NCBI RefSeq assembly: GCF_031458255.1
Contig: NZ_JAVDYC010000001.1
Coordinates: forward strand, 6,333,001-6,397,000
Direction: 5' to 3'
Source: Catenuloplanes niger
Lineage (GTDB): Bacteria > Actinomycetota > Actinomycetes > Mycobacteriales > Micromonosporaceae
DNA length: 64,000 bases
How positions within the stretch are numbered: the stretch's first letter is position 1; each line of letters starts with the position of its first letter. The position numbers and the translations under genes are program-made. The notes beneath the pieces are model-generated. The model was not told where the DNA came from, did no database searches, and worked only from the letters and a program-made list of their open reading frames with translations. Below are positions 26,601 to 35,071 of the stretch, piece by piece.

Positions 26601-29600
26601 ACCAAGGTCGAGCAGCTCAAGAACTGGACCAAGGCGGGCGGCACCGAGTTCGAAACCGTCAGCACCGCGTCGTTCGACGCGTTCGGCCGGGCCATGTCCA
26701 GCACGGACATCAAGGGCAACGCCACCACCACCGCCTACACCCCCGCCTCAGGCGGTCCCGTCACCAAGGTCACCACGACGAATCACCTCGGCTGGACCAG
26801 CAGCGTCGAGACCAACCCGTACTGGGGCAGCACCACCAGCACCATCGATCCCAACAACAAGGTCACCAGCACCGACTACGACCCGCTGGGCCGCGTGATC
26901 AGAGCATGGGACACCGGCTGGACCAAGACCGCCCACGCGAACGACCCGAGGGCACGCTTCTCCTACCACTACTCGGCCGATCGATCCGCGTACCCGTACA
27001 TCAAGTCCGAGGTCCTGCACGCCGGCGGCGGATACACCACCACCTACACCATCCTCGACGGGCTTCTGCGTGAGCGGCAGATGCAGACGCCGGCCCTCGA
27101 CGGCAGCGACGCGCGTGTCGTCACCGACACCCTGTACGACGAGTGGGGCCGGGTCGAGGCAACATACAGCGCACGTCAGAAGTTGGGCGTCGCGTCCGGG
27201 ACTTTCTGGTACGACCATCCATGGTCCGTGCCCGCCGTGAACAAGACCGTCTACGATCTGGCCGGCCGCCCCACCAGCACTATTCTGCTCGCCCCCGAGG
27301 GTGACACGAACCAGGTCGAGAAGTGGCGTACCACCACCGTGCACGAGGGTGACCGCACCCTCGTCACGCCACCTCCCGGCGGTACCGCGACGACGACGAT
27401 CACCGACGTCTACGGGCGCACCACCGAGCTGCGCACCCACACCACCGCGGCCGGCGTCGCGGGTGACTACACCGCCACGACGTATACGCACAACCGCAAG
27501 GGGCAACTGACCAAGGTCGTCGACGCCGGCAAGAACGAGTGGGTCTACACCTACGACATCAAGGGCCGCCAGACGACCGCAAAGGATCCCGACGCCGGCA
27601 CGACCACTACCACGTACAACGCCTACGACGAGATTCAGAACGTCACCAATGGCGCCGGCGAGGTCGTGCACCACACCTACGACAGCCTCGGCCGGAAGAC
27701 AGCGCTGCGGGACGACTCCGCGACCGGCGCGCTGCGCGCTGAATGGAAGTACGACGAGACCTACGGCGGCGACCTCTTCAAGGGACAGCTGACGGAGACG
27801 ATCAGGTACGACGCGAGCAACTCGAAGGGCACCACGGCCGCCTATAAATGGCAGGCGCGCTTCTTCAACGACCGCTACCAGGTCACCAGCGCCAACTACG
27901 TCATTCCCTCCGTGGAGACCGGCGTCAGCGGGACCTGGGTCTTCGGCTACGGCCATTCCCCGTACAACGGAGAGGCTGTCAGCACCACGTATCCGCCTGC
28001 CGGCGGCCTCGCCAACGAAATGGTGACCACGACCTTCCACGAAGGTAGTGGCCTGCCGAACACGCTCAAAACGAGCCTGCCCTCCATCGGTACGTATGTC
28101 GTCAACCAGCTCTACACCGCCTACGGCGAACCCACCCTGGCCCGGCGGAAAATCGGGACCGGCGACTACATCGAGAACAACGTTCTCTACGACACCACCA
28201 CCCGCCGAGTCACCGACACCACGGTCAAGCTGCAGAACGCGGTCACCGCGGTGGCCGACACCAGATACAAGCAGGACCCGGCCGGGAACATCCTCGCTGT
28301 CTCCGAAAAGCCCGGCACCGCCGACGCGGAGACGCAGTGCTTCACCTACGACGCGCTGCGGCGTATGACATCGGCGTGGACGCCGAAGGCCGGAATCGAC
28401 TGCGGGAGCGCACCCTCCGTCGCCGATCTTGGTGGCCCGGCTCCGTACTGGACCGACTGGACCATCGACGACCTCGGCAACCGCACCAAGCAGGTCAGCC
28501 ACAACCCCACCGGCGACACCGTCACGACCTACGGGTTCCCGGCCTCGGGCGCGAACGCGGTCCGGCCGCATGCGGTGACCAGCACGACCACGGTCGCTCC
28601 CGGCGCCGCACCAGTCACCCGCCCGTTCACCTACGACAGTGCCGGCAACACCGTCAGCCGGTACGGAACCTCCGCCAATCAGACTCTCACCTGGGACGCG
28701 GAAGGTCATCTAGCCAAGACCGTCGAGAACAGCGACACCCACACCTACGTCTACGACGCCGACGGCACCCGCCTGATCCGGCGCGATCTCACCGGCATCA
28801 CCCTCTACCTTCCCGGCATGGAGGTCCGCCGGGCGACCGGCGCGACCACCAGCACCGCCACCCGCTACTACACCTTCGACGGATCCGTCGTCGCCTCCCG
28901 CACCGGCACCGCAATCGACAGCCTGTCCTGGGTTTACAACGACCACCACAACACCCAGAACCTCACCATCAACTCCGTCAGCCACGCCGTGACCGTCCGC
29001 CGCCAGACCCCGTACGGCGCCGACCGGGGAACACCGGTGACCTGGCCGAACGAGAAGACGTTCGTCGGCGGAGACAAAGACCGCACAGGCCTCATCCACA
29101 TCGGCGCGCGAGAGTACGACGCAGGCCTCGGCCGCTTCATCTCCGTTGACCCGATCATGGACCTGGCCGACCCACAACAGTGGAACGGCTACGCCTACGC
29201 CAATAACAGCCCCATCACCTCCTCCGACCCCACCGGCCTGCGCACCGACTACTTCGACCCGTGCAACTGCAACGGCAAGCCGCCCACCCCGGCACCGGTC
29301 GCGCAGAACCCCTTGGACAGCCCCATCCCGATCGCTGTCCTACCTCAATGGGCGCAGGACGGCATCCGCTCGAACGTGATGTACAACGGCACCGAGCGCC
29401 TGAGCTGGCAGGAGGTCATCGATTGGTCCAAGATCAGCACCGACAACTGGATGTATCTCTGTCAGAGCGTGGGGGGTTCATACGAGCACTGCAGCACGCA
29501 CCCCGAGATCGTGAATCGGCAGTCCACCAGTGACGCACTTCTGATAACTGGGTTCATCCTCGGTTCATTCGTCTGTACCGCCGCCATCGTTGCTTGCGTC

Positions 29601-30482
29601 AGGGGCATCGTCTCCATCGCCGATGAAGCGGCCGAATTCGCCGCCACGGGAAGTGCCATCTCGACGGGCCTGATCACTGCCGAGGTGGGCATCGCGGGAG
29701 GGGCCGGTCTGACCGCCGCAGGCGCCGCCGCAAAGCTTTTCTGCAGCTTCAGCGGCGACACCCGGGTCCTCATGGCAGACGGAAGCTCGAAAGAAATCGC
29801 GGACATCGAGGTTGGAGACGAGGTTGCTGCCAGTGACCCCGAAACCGGGGAAAGCGGCGCCCGGAAGGTCACGCATCTGTGGCCCCACCGCGATGATCTC
29901 GTTCTAGTGCGAATCGACGGCGAGGCCCTCAAGGCCACGGAGGATCACCTCGTCTGGAACGCCAGCGACCGTCAGTGGCAGAGGATGGACGAAGTCGATG
30001 CCGGCGACGCCCTCCTAACACCGAGTGGCCGACCCGCCATCCTCCAAGACATCGAGTACGGGTTCTCCTTCGGAGCGGCAGCCTACGACCTCACTGTCGA
30101 TGGCCTCCACACGTACTATGTGCTCGCCGGCAACACACCCGTGCTGGTGCACAACGACGGAGGCGGCGGTCTCCAGGACAACATCCGGCTCTATGGCGAT
30201 TACACGGCTCGGATGGACCAGTTCAATGTCCGCGGCCAGGCGTCGTTCGAAATCCACGTGTACCATCGAGGAACCGAAGTGGGTATTTACGGGAGTAATG
30301 GCTTCTTCAATAAGCACAACATCAATGCAAATGACGTGAATGTGCCGGACCAGGTGCACAATCGGCTCAAGGGAATTGCGGTAGATCAGATGCGTAAAAT
30401 TGGGCAGATTCCGGCTGACGCGAATATCAAGGGCGATGCCTGGAAGCGCCCGATGATCGGGTCGAGCGGTGGTGGATGCTGA
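23646..30482 (+). CDS. RHS-repeat polymorphic toxin with HINT autoprotease, 2278 aa
   Basis: A signal peptide (RAVLAGTLGGVLVSTLLAVPPAVA) leads to an N-terminal beta region, then YD/RHS repeats from about residue 1010 (DAFGRAMSSTDIKGN; DPLGRVIRAWD; YDSLGRKTALRDD) to the RHS core (LIHIGAREYDAGLGRFISVDP ... SDPTGL, about 1860). Two hydrophobic segments follow (about 1965-1992 and 2005-2028). A HINT domain begins CSFSGDTRVLMADG (C2033), with TEDHLVW, and ends YYVLAGNTPVLVHN (H2169-N2170). The last 108 residues are the variable toxin; it contains SFEIHVYHRG, FFNKHN and NRLKGIAVDQMRK and I cannot assign it. HINT cleavage after N2170 should release it. The GTG at 23646 has GAGGAG upstream. The stop overlaps the immunity gene. 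Confidence 0.88.
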   Translation: MSRTIQRMRAVLAGTLGGVLVSTLLAVPPAVAVEPKPVPLRGQADEVDTRGSEVTGVRPAQRTIPALDLPPVVWPKAGSARAVIRAGGRAKAGALPVSVAKAAGAAGDRLPEDITVEVIDRARTPELWRDGVVLRVGGAAGTTTAGTAAVTVDYSGFKHAYGADWASRLQVWQLPQCALTTPESSRCTARPLPTVNDTAASTVSADAVVEPIGGTGAALTREQRAGDAPVPTAAGTLLAVTAGPSGPSGDFAATSLSASSTWTAGGNSGSFSWSYNIESPPVAAGKPPTVGISYSSSSVDGRSSASNNQPSWIGEGFELGSGFIERAYVPCREDIEGGSNNTKDTLTGDMCWRTDNASMSLNGSATELVYEEGKGWHGRSRDGSRIEKLTGASNGALNGEHWKVTSTDGTQYYFGLNNLPGHSAGTSSAWTVPVYGNHAGEPCHQTGFTDSVCDQAYRWNLDYVVDIHGNTTSYWYTKELNQYATRGTDTENVDYVRGGTLDRIDYGTWDRGANDRSTAARAQIDFDTADRCISSACSSHDGETWPDVPWDQECVTTATECTTYSPTFWSTKRLSKVTTRVWDPAKTGGAGWQDVASWALTHSFPSPGDGGAAGLWLSSIVKTGLVGGSIALPPVTFEPEPMPNRVLTKTNTTNSWQRLSKVINETGATTHVTYSLPECTASNLPATYPTNGMRCYPVLGPDPARPGYDMVEWWHKYVVTSVTETDLQLKNGAQSPPMVTSYEYEGNPAWHFADDNGLVRSNRKTWNQWRGYATVATRVGAGNVKSLTRTTFLRGMHGDRASMTGGTRTVTVNASLGSETVYDEDAFAGMTRETVTYNGTIDKPISKNVDVPWQSPPTASRTINGDTVTARYVGTAASYTATALGVDGSRGWRTTRTRTTTDPVYGTTVSVQDDGDLAITGDESCVTNTYSRNTARNLVSLPKRVVTTALPCGATPESADDIVSDSRTYYDKATSVDAVPVIGDVTKVEQLKNWTKAGGTEFETVSTASFDAFGRAMSSTDIKGNATTTAYTPASGGPVTKVTTTNHLGWTSSVETNPYWGSTTSTIDPNNKVTSTDYDPLGRVIRAWDTGWTKTAHANDPRARFSYHYSADRSAYPYIKSEVLHAGGGYTTTYTILDGLLRERQMQTPALDGSDARVVTDTLYDEWGRVEATYSARQKLGVASGTFWYDHPWSVPAVNKTVYDLAGRPTSTILLAPEGDTNQVEKWRTTTVHEGDRTLVTPPPGGTATTTITDVYGRTTELRTHTTAAGVAGDYTATTYTHNRKGQLTKVVDAGKNEWVYTYDIKGRQTTAKDPDAGTTTTTYNAYDEIQNVTNGAGEVVHHTYDSLGRKTALRDDSATGALRAEWKYDETYGGDLFKGQLTETIRYDASNSKGTTAAYKWQARFFNDRYQVTSANYVIPSVETGVSGTWVFGYGHSPYNGEAVSTTYPPAGGLANEMVTTTFHEGSGLPNTLKTSLPSIGTYVVNQLYTAYGEPTLARRKIGTGDYIENNVLYDTTTRRVTDTTVKLQNAVTAVADTRYKQDPAGNILAVSEKPGTADAETQCFTYDALRRMTSAWTPKAGIDCGSAPSVADLGGPAPYWTDWTIDDLGNRTKQVSHNPTGDTVTTYGFPASGANAVRPHAVTSTTTVAPGAAPVTRPFTYDSAGNTVSRYGTSANQTLTWDAEGHLAKTVENSDTHTYVYDADGTRLIRRDLTGITLYLPGMEVRRATGATTSTATRYYTFDGSVVASRTGTAIDSLSWVYNDHHNTQNLTINSVSHAVTVRRQTPYGADRGTPVTWPNEKTFVGGDKDRTGLIHIGAREYDAGLGRFISVDPIMDLADPQQWNGYAYANNSPITSSDPTGLRTDYFDPCNCNGKPPTPAPVAQNPLDSPIPIAVLPQWAQDGIRSNVMYNGTERLSWQEVIDWSKISTDNWMYLCQSVGGSYEHCSTHPEIVNRQSTSDALLITGFILGSFVCTAAIVACVRGIVSIADEAAEFAATGSAISTGLITAEVGIAGGAGLTAAGAAAKLFCSFSGDTRVLMADGSSKEIADIEVGDEVAASDPETGESGARKVTHLWPHRDDLVLVRIDGEALKATEDHLVWNASDRQWQRMDEVDAGDALLTPSGRPAILQDIEYGFSFGAAAYDLTVDGLHTYYVLAGNTPVLVHNDGGGGLQDNIRLYGDYTARMDQFNVRGQASFEIHVYHRGTEVGIYGSNGFFNKHNINANDVNVPDQVHNRLKGIAVDQMRKIGQIPADANIKGDAWKRPMIGSSGGGC

Positions 30483-31006
30483 TGCGATTCGTGCGTGTTG
30501 AATCAGGCCAAGGCGCGTGGTCTGCAACGGCTCTTGATCCTGGACCGTACCTTGAAGTGCTCGATGACCTGCTGCCACAGTTGCCTGACGGGGCGCGTGC
30601 CTTCGCTTCGGACGCAGATCATTACGACTTCACTGCTTCCCGATGTGTGAAGGATCTGACTGTCAAAGCCATTTCATTGCGAGAGGCGGGGCAAGCCCGG
30701 GTTGGTGCTGTGATTGAGTTCGAGCCGAATCGGTTCAAGCACGATGGGCCGCTGACGATTGTCTACGATGGTGTTCAAAATTTCACCATGGAGGTGGATG
30801 AAATGAATTCCACCACGCGCATTTGGCCCGAAAGTCGACGCTTGGGAAGTGTTCAGTTGGACGAGATAGTTCCTAGCGCCGTCGGCTGCCGCCACGAGAT
30901 AAGAATGACTGGCGGCGTCGTTATTATCGACTGTGCTGACTTGCGCGCGTCATGGGCCGAGTCCTCAATCGACGTGACGGATTACGATCAAGATCATGCT
31001 CAGTGA
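30476..31006 (+). CDS. Probable immunity protein for the RHS toxin, 176 aa
   Basis: Begins inside the last codons of the toxin gene (ATG at 30476; a second ATG at 30482 overlaps the toxin stop as TGATG), so translation is coupled. The protein (MLMRFVRVESGQGAWSATALDPGPYLEVLDDLLPQL...) is acidic, soluble, lacks a signal peptide and matches no family I know, as expected of an immunity protein for a variable toxin tip. The call rests on position: cognate immunity genes directly follow toxin genes. Base composition is clearly less GC-rich than the chromosome. Confidence 0.7.
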   Translation: MLMRFVRVESGQGAWSATALDPGPYLEVLDDLLPQLPDGARAFASDADHYDFTASRCVKDLTVKAISLREAGQARVGAVIEFEPNRFKHDGPLTIVYDGVQNFTMEVDEMNSTTRIWPESRRLGSVQLDEIVPSAVGCRHEIRMTGGVVIIDCADLRASWAESSIDVTDYDQDHAQ

Positions 31007-31309
31007 GGTGGTTCGAGCAATGAGTTGACTACTGACGGTTGCATGGTGCGTCCGTGTTCGGTATGCAGGATGACCAGTGCGGCAGCGACGGTCTTCCCGA
31101 TCCGCCATGGGTCGAGGCTGACGTTGCGCAGGGCCCGGAATGTCATCTCGGGCAGGGCATTTGGCGCGTTCACCGACCGCGCGCAGGCTGTTGTGGGCCT
31201 CGTTGAACTGCTGCTCAACCAGCAGCAGTCCGCCGTTCTTCGGTCGTTCGAACGCGACCGTGACCGTGTCGGCCAGGCCTTCGTACCCGAGGTCGCCGAG
31301 ACTCCGCAC
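31000..31309 (-). pseudogene. IS5-type (DDE_Tnp_4) transposase C-terminal remnant, frameshifted
   Basis: One frame reads RSLGDLGYEGLADTVTVAFE, then RPKNGGLLLVEQQFNEAHN and SLRAVGERA. The neighbouring frame carries on with NALPEMTFRALRNVSLDPW, then RIGKTVAAALVILHTEH and stops near 31000. This is the C-terminal part of IS5-family transposases (GYxG...NxxHxxLRxxGERxxA...W) split by a one-base frameshift near GCGCCAAATGCC. The catalytic N-terminal part is absent. Confidence 0.7.
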
Positions 31310-31593
31310 CGCCGGTCACTCAGCGTCAGTCACCGTTACGCAGAATGGCTCAATTTCATGTGAGTCCGCCCTCAGGTCGATGTTGCTGACGGGGTGGGAG
31401 CACTGTCGTGGTGGACGCGGGCAGTGCGGCGGGTACGGTGCGTTCGCTGCTCCCCGAAGTCGTGATCAGCCGGGGAGCGGAATGGGTGCCGCTACCGGTT
31501 GTAGGCGGTGTCGGACAGCGTGAACGGCGGCGAGTAGCTGTCTGCCACCACGGTATTACTGAGTTTGCGCTGGTCGGCGCCGGTCCTGGACCG

Positions 31594-31638
31594 CGTTCAC
31601 ACCGGAGAGGTCACTGGTTCGAACCCAGTATCGCCCAC
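31594..31638 (+). repeat. attR-like direct repeat: second copy of the tRNA-Val 3' half
   Basis: Exact 45-bp copy of 18941-18985. The 5' half of a tRNA is absent in front of it, so it is not a functional tRNA. It is followed by a diverged copy of the tRNA terminator and then ACCCCGCGGTGCGG, also shared with the left side. Confidence 0.9.
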
Positions 31639-31937
31639 CCGATACAGAGGCCGTGTGCTCGCGTAAATCGCGACCGCGGCCTCTTGTCATATCCGCTCCG
31701 AGGGCCGAGCCCCCGGAAACCCCGCGGTGCGGCGAGTGCTCACCGTGGAGTCGTTGCGGTGGGCCGTTGGCTCGGCCGGCTTCGAGCCCGTCTTCTCCGT
31801 CGCTCTGCGGACAGTCGCAGGCCGTTCCAGAGCAAGGGGAGGGTGGCTCTTCGCGACCTGCGGTCTCGAACCCCATGCTTCAACGCCGCACAGTGCACTC
31901 GCCGAAGGCCGCACCATGTGCGGATCTCGTCCGACGT

Positions 31938-32171
31938 CTACCACCGGCGAGGTGCGTCTCCCGGGGCGACGCGGCTCAGGAACGGTAGGAATGTCGCTAC
32001 AGCGGCGCGGGGGCGCGGACTGCGGCGACCACCAGGTTGTCGGGCAGATTCGCCCGGAACCACCATGTCCGACATGCCGTACGGCGGGGCGGCCGGCGCG
32101 GCCGTGGCCGGCGCGGCGAGCGCGATCGTGGTGGTGCAGGCCACCGTCAGGGCGGCGAGTGCGGGCCGCAT
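31938..32171 (-). CDS. Short ORF with a secretion signal, probably a gene fragment, 77 aa
   Basis: The ATG at 32171 overlaps the TGA of the upstream serine-hydrolase fragment (ATGA) and has GAGGAGG upstream, so it looks like a real translation start. The first 30 residues (RPALAALTVACTTTIALAAPATAAP) form a good signal peptide. After PYGMSDMVVPGES the sequence turns Arg/Pro-rich without any recognisable domain, suggesting that the rest of the gene was replaced. The remaining 300 bases towards the attachment repeat show no gene. Confidence 0.35.
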   Translation of the reverse strand: MRPALAALTVACTTTIALAAPATAAPAAPPYGMSDMVVPGESARQPGGRRSPRPRAAVATFLPFLSRVAPGDAPRRW

Positions 32172-32749
32172 CAGTTGTCCTCCTCGAGCGGTGGCAGCGG
32201 CGTCGTGCCGCGCAGCTTGCCGAGCACCTCCGTGGGGACGGGCTTGCCGAGCAGCTCGCAGCTGAGCGCGTCCTCGGCGGCCAGCGCGAGGCGGAGGTAG
32301 CGCCGCGCGTCGCCGCCGGGTGAGATCGTGGTGTCGCTGACCGCCGTGCGGCGCCCGTCGGCCGTGGTCACCGCGGTGCTGTGGTGGCCGTTCGTGTCGC
32401 CGCCGTGACCCCGGACCACACCGCACGGCGTGTCCTTGCGCATCAGGCCCAGGCCGTGATCGCCGAGGATCTGGAACGCGGCCGGGATCGGCGCGGTGGT
32501 TTTCATCTCGGCGAGCTGCCGCTCCGACATCAGTTTCCCGCTCAGCAGCGCGGCGAAGAACCGCGCCCGGTCCCGCTGGTCGGAGACGACCGCGCCGGCC
32601 GCGCCGGCCCAGGTGAGCGACCAGCCGGTGGCGTCGATGTAGGTCGGCTCCGGACCGGAATAGATGATCGTGTAGCCGTGGGCGTAGCCGCGACCGGTGT
32701 CGACCGCGCGCGGGTGGGCGAGGTAGGTGCGCCGCAGGCCCCGGCTGCC
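32171..32749 (-). pseudogene. Serine hydrolase / D-Ala-D-Ala carboxypeptidase-like, 5'-truncated
   Basis: Reads ...LRRTYLAHPRAVDTGRGY, AHGYTIIYSGPEPTYIDATGW, WAGAAGAVVSDQRDRARFFAALLSGKL and VRGHGGDTNGHHSTAV. This is the C-terminal half of class C beta-lactamase-like proteins, with HGGDTNG as the third active-site box. An in-frame stop lies just above 32749, and the SxxK and YxN boxes that supply the catalytic Ser, Lys and Tyr are absent. It cannot be an active hydrolase. Confidence 0.75.
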
Positions 32750-32865
32750 TCACCGCCGATGGTGCGGCCAGTACCACCATCGCAGGGTAATCGAGGCGTG
32801 ACGTTGCGCATTGATCGGCGCACTCCTATATTCGCCGGTAGGGCGGGTGAGGTGGGGGGACGACG

Positions 32866-34176
32866 ATGACGACGGTCAACCGGTGTGTACGGCTGGGGCT
32901 GGTGGCACTGCTCGTCACCGGGTGCGGTGGGGTGGGTGGCGCCGGCGGCGGGGACGGCGCCGGGGTGACGCTGACGATGATGGGCTTCGGTACCGGGGAC
33001 GAGATCGCGCGCACCCGGTTCGACGCGGCGAACGCGCGCATCGCACCGGCCACCGCGACGGCGGCCGAGGGCAGCTTCGACGCGCAGCAGTTCCTGTCCG
33101 CGGTCGCCTCCGGGCAGCCACCGGACCTCGTCTACATGGAGCGGCGGCTGCTCGGCACGTACGCGTCGAAGGGCGCGCTGATGCCGCTCGGCGACTGCGT
33201 GGCGCGCGAGGGGATCGACGTGGCGGCGTTCCGGCCGGCCGCGGTCGCGGAGGCGACGCTGCGCGGGCAGCTGTACGGGCTGCCGGACTTCTACAACAAC
33301 CGGGTCCTGATGATCAACGATGCGGTGGCGGGGGAGGCCGGACTGGCCACGGACGACTGGGACGCGCTGGCGGCGAGCGCCGAACGGCTGACCGTGATCG
33401 AGGCGGGGAAACTGCGGCGGATCGGGTTCGACCCGAAGATCCCGGAGTTCCTGCCGATGTGGGCGCGGGCGAACGGCGCCGAACTGGTCAGCGCGGACGG
33501 GCGGACCGCGCAACTGGACGATCCGAAGGTCGCCGAGGCGCTGGAGTTCACGGTCGGGCTGATCCGGGCGCAGGGCGGCTGGGCCGCGTTCAAGTCGTTC
33601 CGGGACACGTTCGACTTCTTCGGCGCGAGGAACCAGTTCGCCGGTGGGCAGCTGGGCGCGTTCCTGATGGAGGACTTCTACCTGAACGTGCTGGCGGAGA
33701 ACTCGCCGGGGACGGCCGTGACGGTGGCGCCGTTCCGCGGGCGGGACGGGAAGCCGGTCGACTGGATCACCGGGAACGCGTGGGCGATCCCGGCCGGCGG
33801 CGCGCACCAGGAGCAGGCATGCCGGTGGATCGCCACGATGACGGCGAGCGACACGTGGATCGCGGCGGCCCGGGCGCGGGCGGCGGCGCGGGCGGCCGCG
33901 GGCAAGCCGTACGCCGGGACGTTCACCGGCAACGTCCGCGCGGACGAGGTGATCTTCCGGGACGTGGTGCGGCCGAACGCCGCGGTGCGGACCGTGCTGG
34001 AGACGCAGGAGTCCGGGTTCTCGCTGCCGGCGATGGCGGCCGGCGAGGAGTTCAAGGCGGCCTGGCAGAACGCGGTCAACCGGGTGCTGGACGGGCGGCA
34101 GTCACCGGCGGAGGCGCTGGCGCAGGCTCAGCAACAGGCGCAGGCCGCACTGGACGAGGCGAACCGCGGCGGCTGA
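32866..34176 (+). CDS. Carbohydrate ABC transporter substrate-binding lipoprotein, 436 aa
   Basis: The type II signal ends LVALLVTGC-G (lipidated Cys at about residue 20), so it is tethered to the outer face of the membrane. The mature part is a family-1 extracellular solute-binding protein: LTMMGFGTGDE at the start, SGQPPDLVYMERRLLGTYASKGALMPLGD, GQLYGLPDFYNNRVLMIN, FKSFRDTFDFFGARNQFAGGQLGAFL. It heads a three-gene operon with two permeases. The sugar is unknown. A Gln/Ala-rich C-terminal helix (AEALAQAQQQAQAALDEAN) is typical. Confidence 0.9.
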   Translation: MTTVNRCVRLGLVALLVTGCGGVGGAGGGDGAGVTLTMMGFGTGDEIARTRFDAANARIAPATATAAEGSFDAQQFLSAVASGQPPDLVYMERRLLGTYASKGALMPLGDCVAREGIDVAAFRPAAVAEATLRGQLYGLPDFYNNRVLMINDAVAGEAGLATDDWDALAASAERLTVIEAGKLRRIGFDPKIPEFLPMWARANGAELVSADGRTAQLDDPKVAEALEFTVGLIRAQGGWAAFKSFRDTFDFFGARNQFAGGQLGAFLMEDFYLNVLAENSPGTAVTVAPFRGRDGKPVDWITGNAWAIPAGGAHQEQACRWIATMTASDTWIAAARARAAARAAAGKPYAGTFTGNVRADEVIFRDVVRPNAAVRTVLETQESGFSLPAMAAGEEFKAAWQNAVNRVLDGRQSPAEALAQAQQQAQAALDEANRGG

Positions 34177-34177
34177 G

Positions 34178-35071
34178 ATGGCACGCCGGGACACCTGGGC
34201 CGCGTACGGCTTCCTGTCGCCCTGGATCATCGGTTTTCTGGTCTTCCTGGCCGGGCCGATGGTCGCCAGCCTGGTGCTGTCGTTCACCGACTACGACGCG
34301 CTGACCGGCACCGAGTTCGTCGGCGCGGACAACTACCGCACGCTGCTCGGCGACCCCCGGGTGCGGACCAGCCTCGGCAACACGCTGCTCTACACGGCGC
34401 TGCACGTACCGGTGACCATGGTGGTGTCGCTCGCGCTGGCGCTGCTGCTGCACCGCGCCGGGCGCCGTTCCGCCGGGTTCTTCCGGACCGTCTTCTACCT
34501 GCCCACGGTCACCCCCAAGGTGGCGGTCGGCGTGCTCTTCCTGCTGCTCTTCAACGGGCAGTCCGGGCTGGTCAACCGCACGCTCGGGCTGGTCGGGCTG
34601 GACGGCCCGGACTGGACCGTGGACCCGTCCTGGATCAAGCCGGGCCTGGTGCTGATGGGCGCGTGGAGCCTGGGCAGCACCGTGATCATCTACCTGGCCG
34701 CGCTTCAGGACGTGCCCCGGGACCTGCACGAGGCGGCGCAGATGGACGGCGCGTCCGCGTGGCGGCGGTTCCGGGCGGTGACCGTGCCGGCGATCAGCGG
34801 CGCGCTGTTCTTCACCCTGATCATCAACACGATCAGCTCGCTGCAGACGTTCGACGAGGTCTACACCGCGTTCTACGGCAGTGCCAACCAGCAGACGTAC
34901 GGCAGCGACGCCGCGCTGTTCTACGTCGTCTACCTCTTCCAGCAGGCGTTCCAGTTCCTGCACATCGGGTACGCGTCCGCGCTCGCCTGGCTGCTCTTCC
35001 TGATCATCATGGTGGTCACGCTGGTCCAGGTCCGGCTGAGCCGCCGCTTCGTCCACTACGGGGGTGGCTGA
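34178..35071 (+). CDS. Sugar ABC transporter permease (MalF-like), 297 aa
   Basis: Six membrane helices are visible. The cytoplasmic EAA loop (DLHEAAQMDGASAWRRFRAVTVP), which docks on the ATPase, lies between helices 4 and 5. Starts 2 bases after the binding-protein stop and its TGA overlaps the next ATG, so the genes are co-translated. N-terminus AAYGFLSPWIIGFLVFLAGPM is typical of MalF-type subunits. Confidence 0.92.
   Translation: MARRDTWAAYGFLSPWIIGFLVFLAGPMVASLVLSFTDYDALTGTEFVGADNYRTLLGDPRVRTSLGNTLLYTALHVPVTMVVSLALALLLHRAGRRSAGFFRTVFYLPTVTPKVAVGVLFLLLFNGQSGLVNRTLGLVGLDGPDWTVDPSWIKPGLVLMGAWSLGSTVIIYLAALQDVPRDLHEAAQMDGASAWRRFRAVTVPAISGALFFTLIINTISSLQTFDEVYTAFYGSANQQTYGSDAALFYVVYLFQQAFQFLHIGYASALAWLLFLIIMVVTLVQVRLSRRFVHYGGG

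Larger units (their letters stand above)
18986..31638. mobile_element. tRNA-Val-integrated genomic island carrying an RHS toxin locus
   Basis: 12.65 kb between two 45-bp tRNA-derived direct repeats. It contains an integrase C-terminal remnant next to the intact tRNA, a membrane protein, the LamG and RHS-HINT genes, an immunity gene and an IS5-type remnant. The tail of the RHS gene and the immunity gene are visibly richer in A+T than the surroundings. With only an integrase fragment and no replication or transfer genes, the element looks immobilised, and was probably acquired for, or reduced to, its toxin cassette. Confidence 0.75.

Noticed and set aside
31594-31638. A second tRNA-Val gene
   Set aside because: Acceptor 5' strand, D-arm and half the anticodon stem are missing; it is only the attachment-site repeat.
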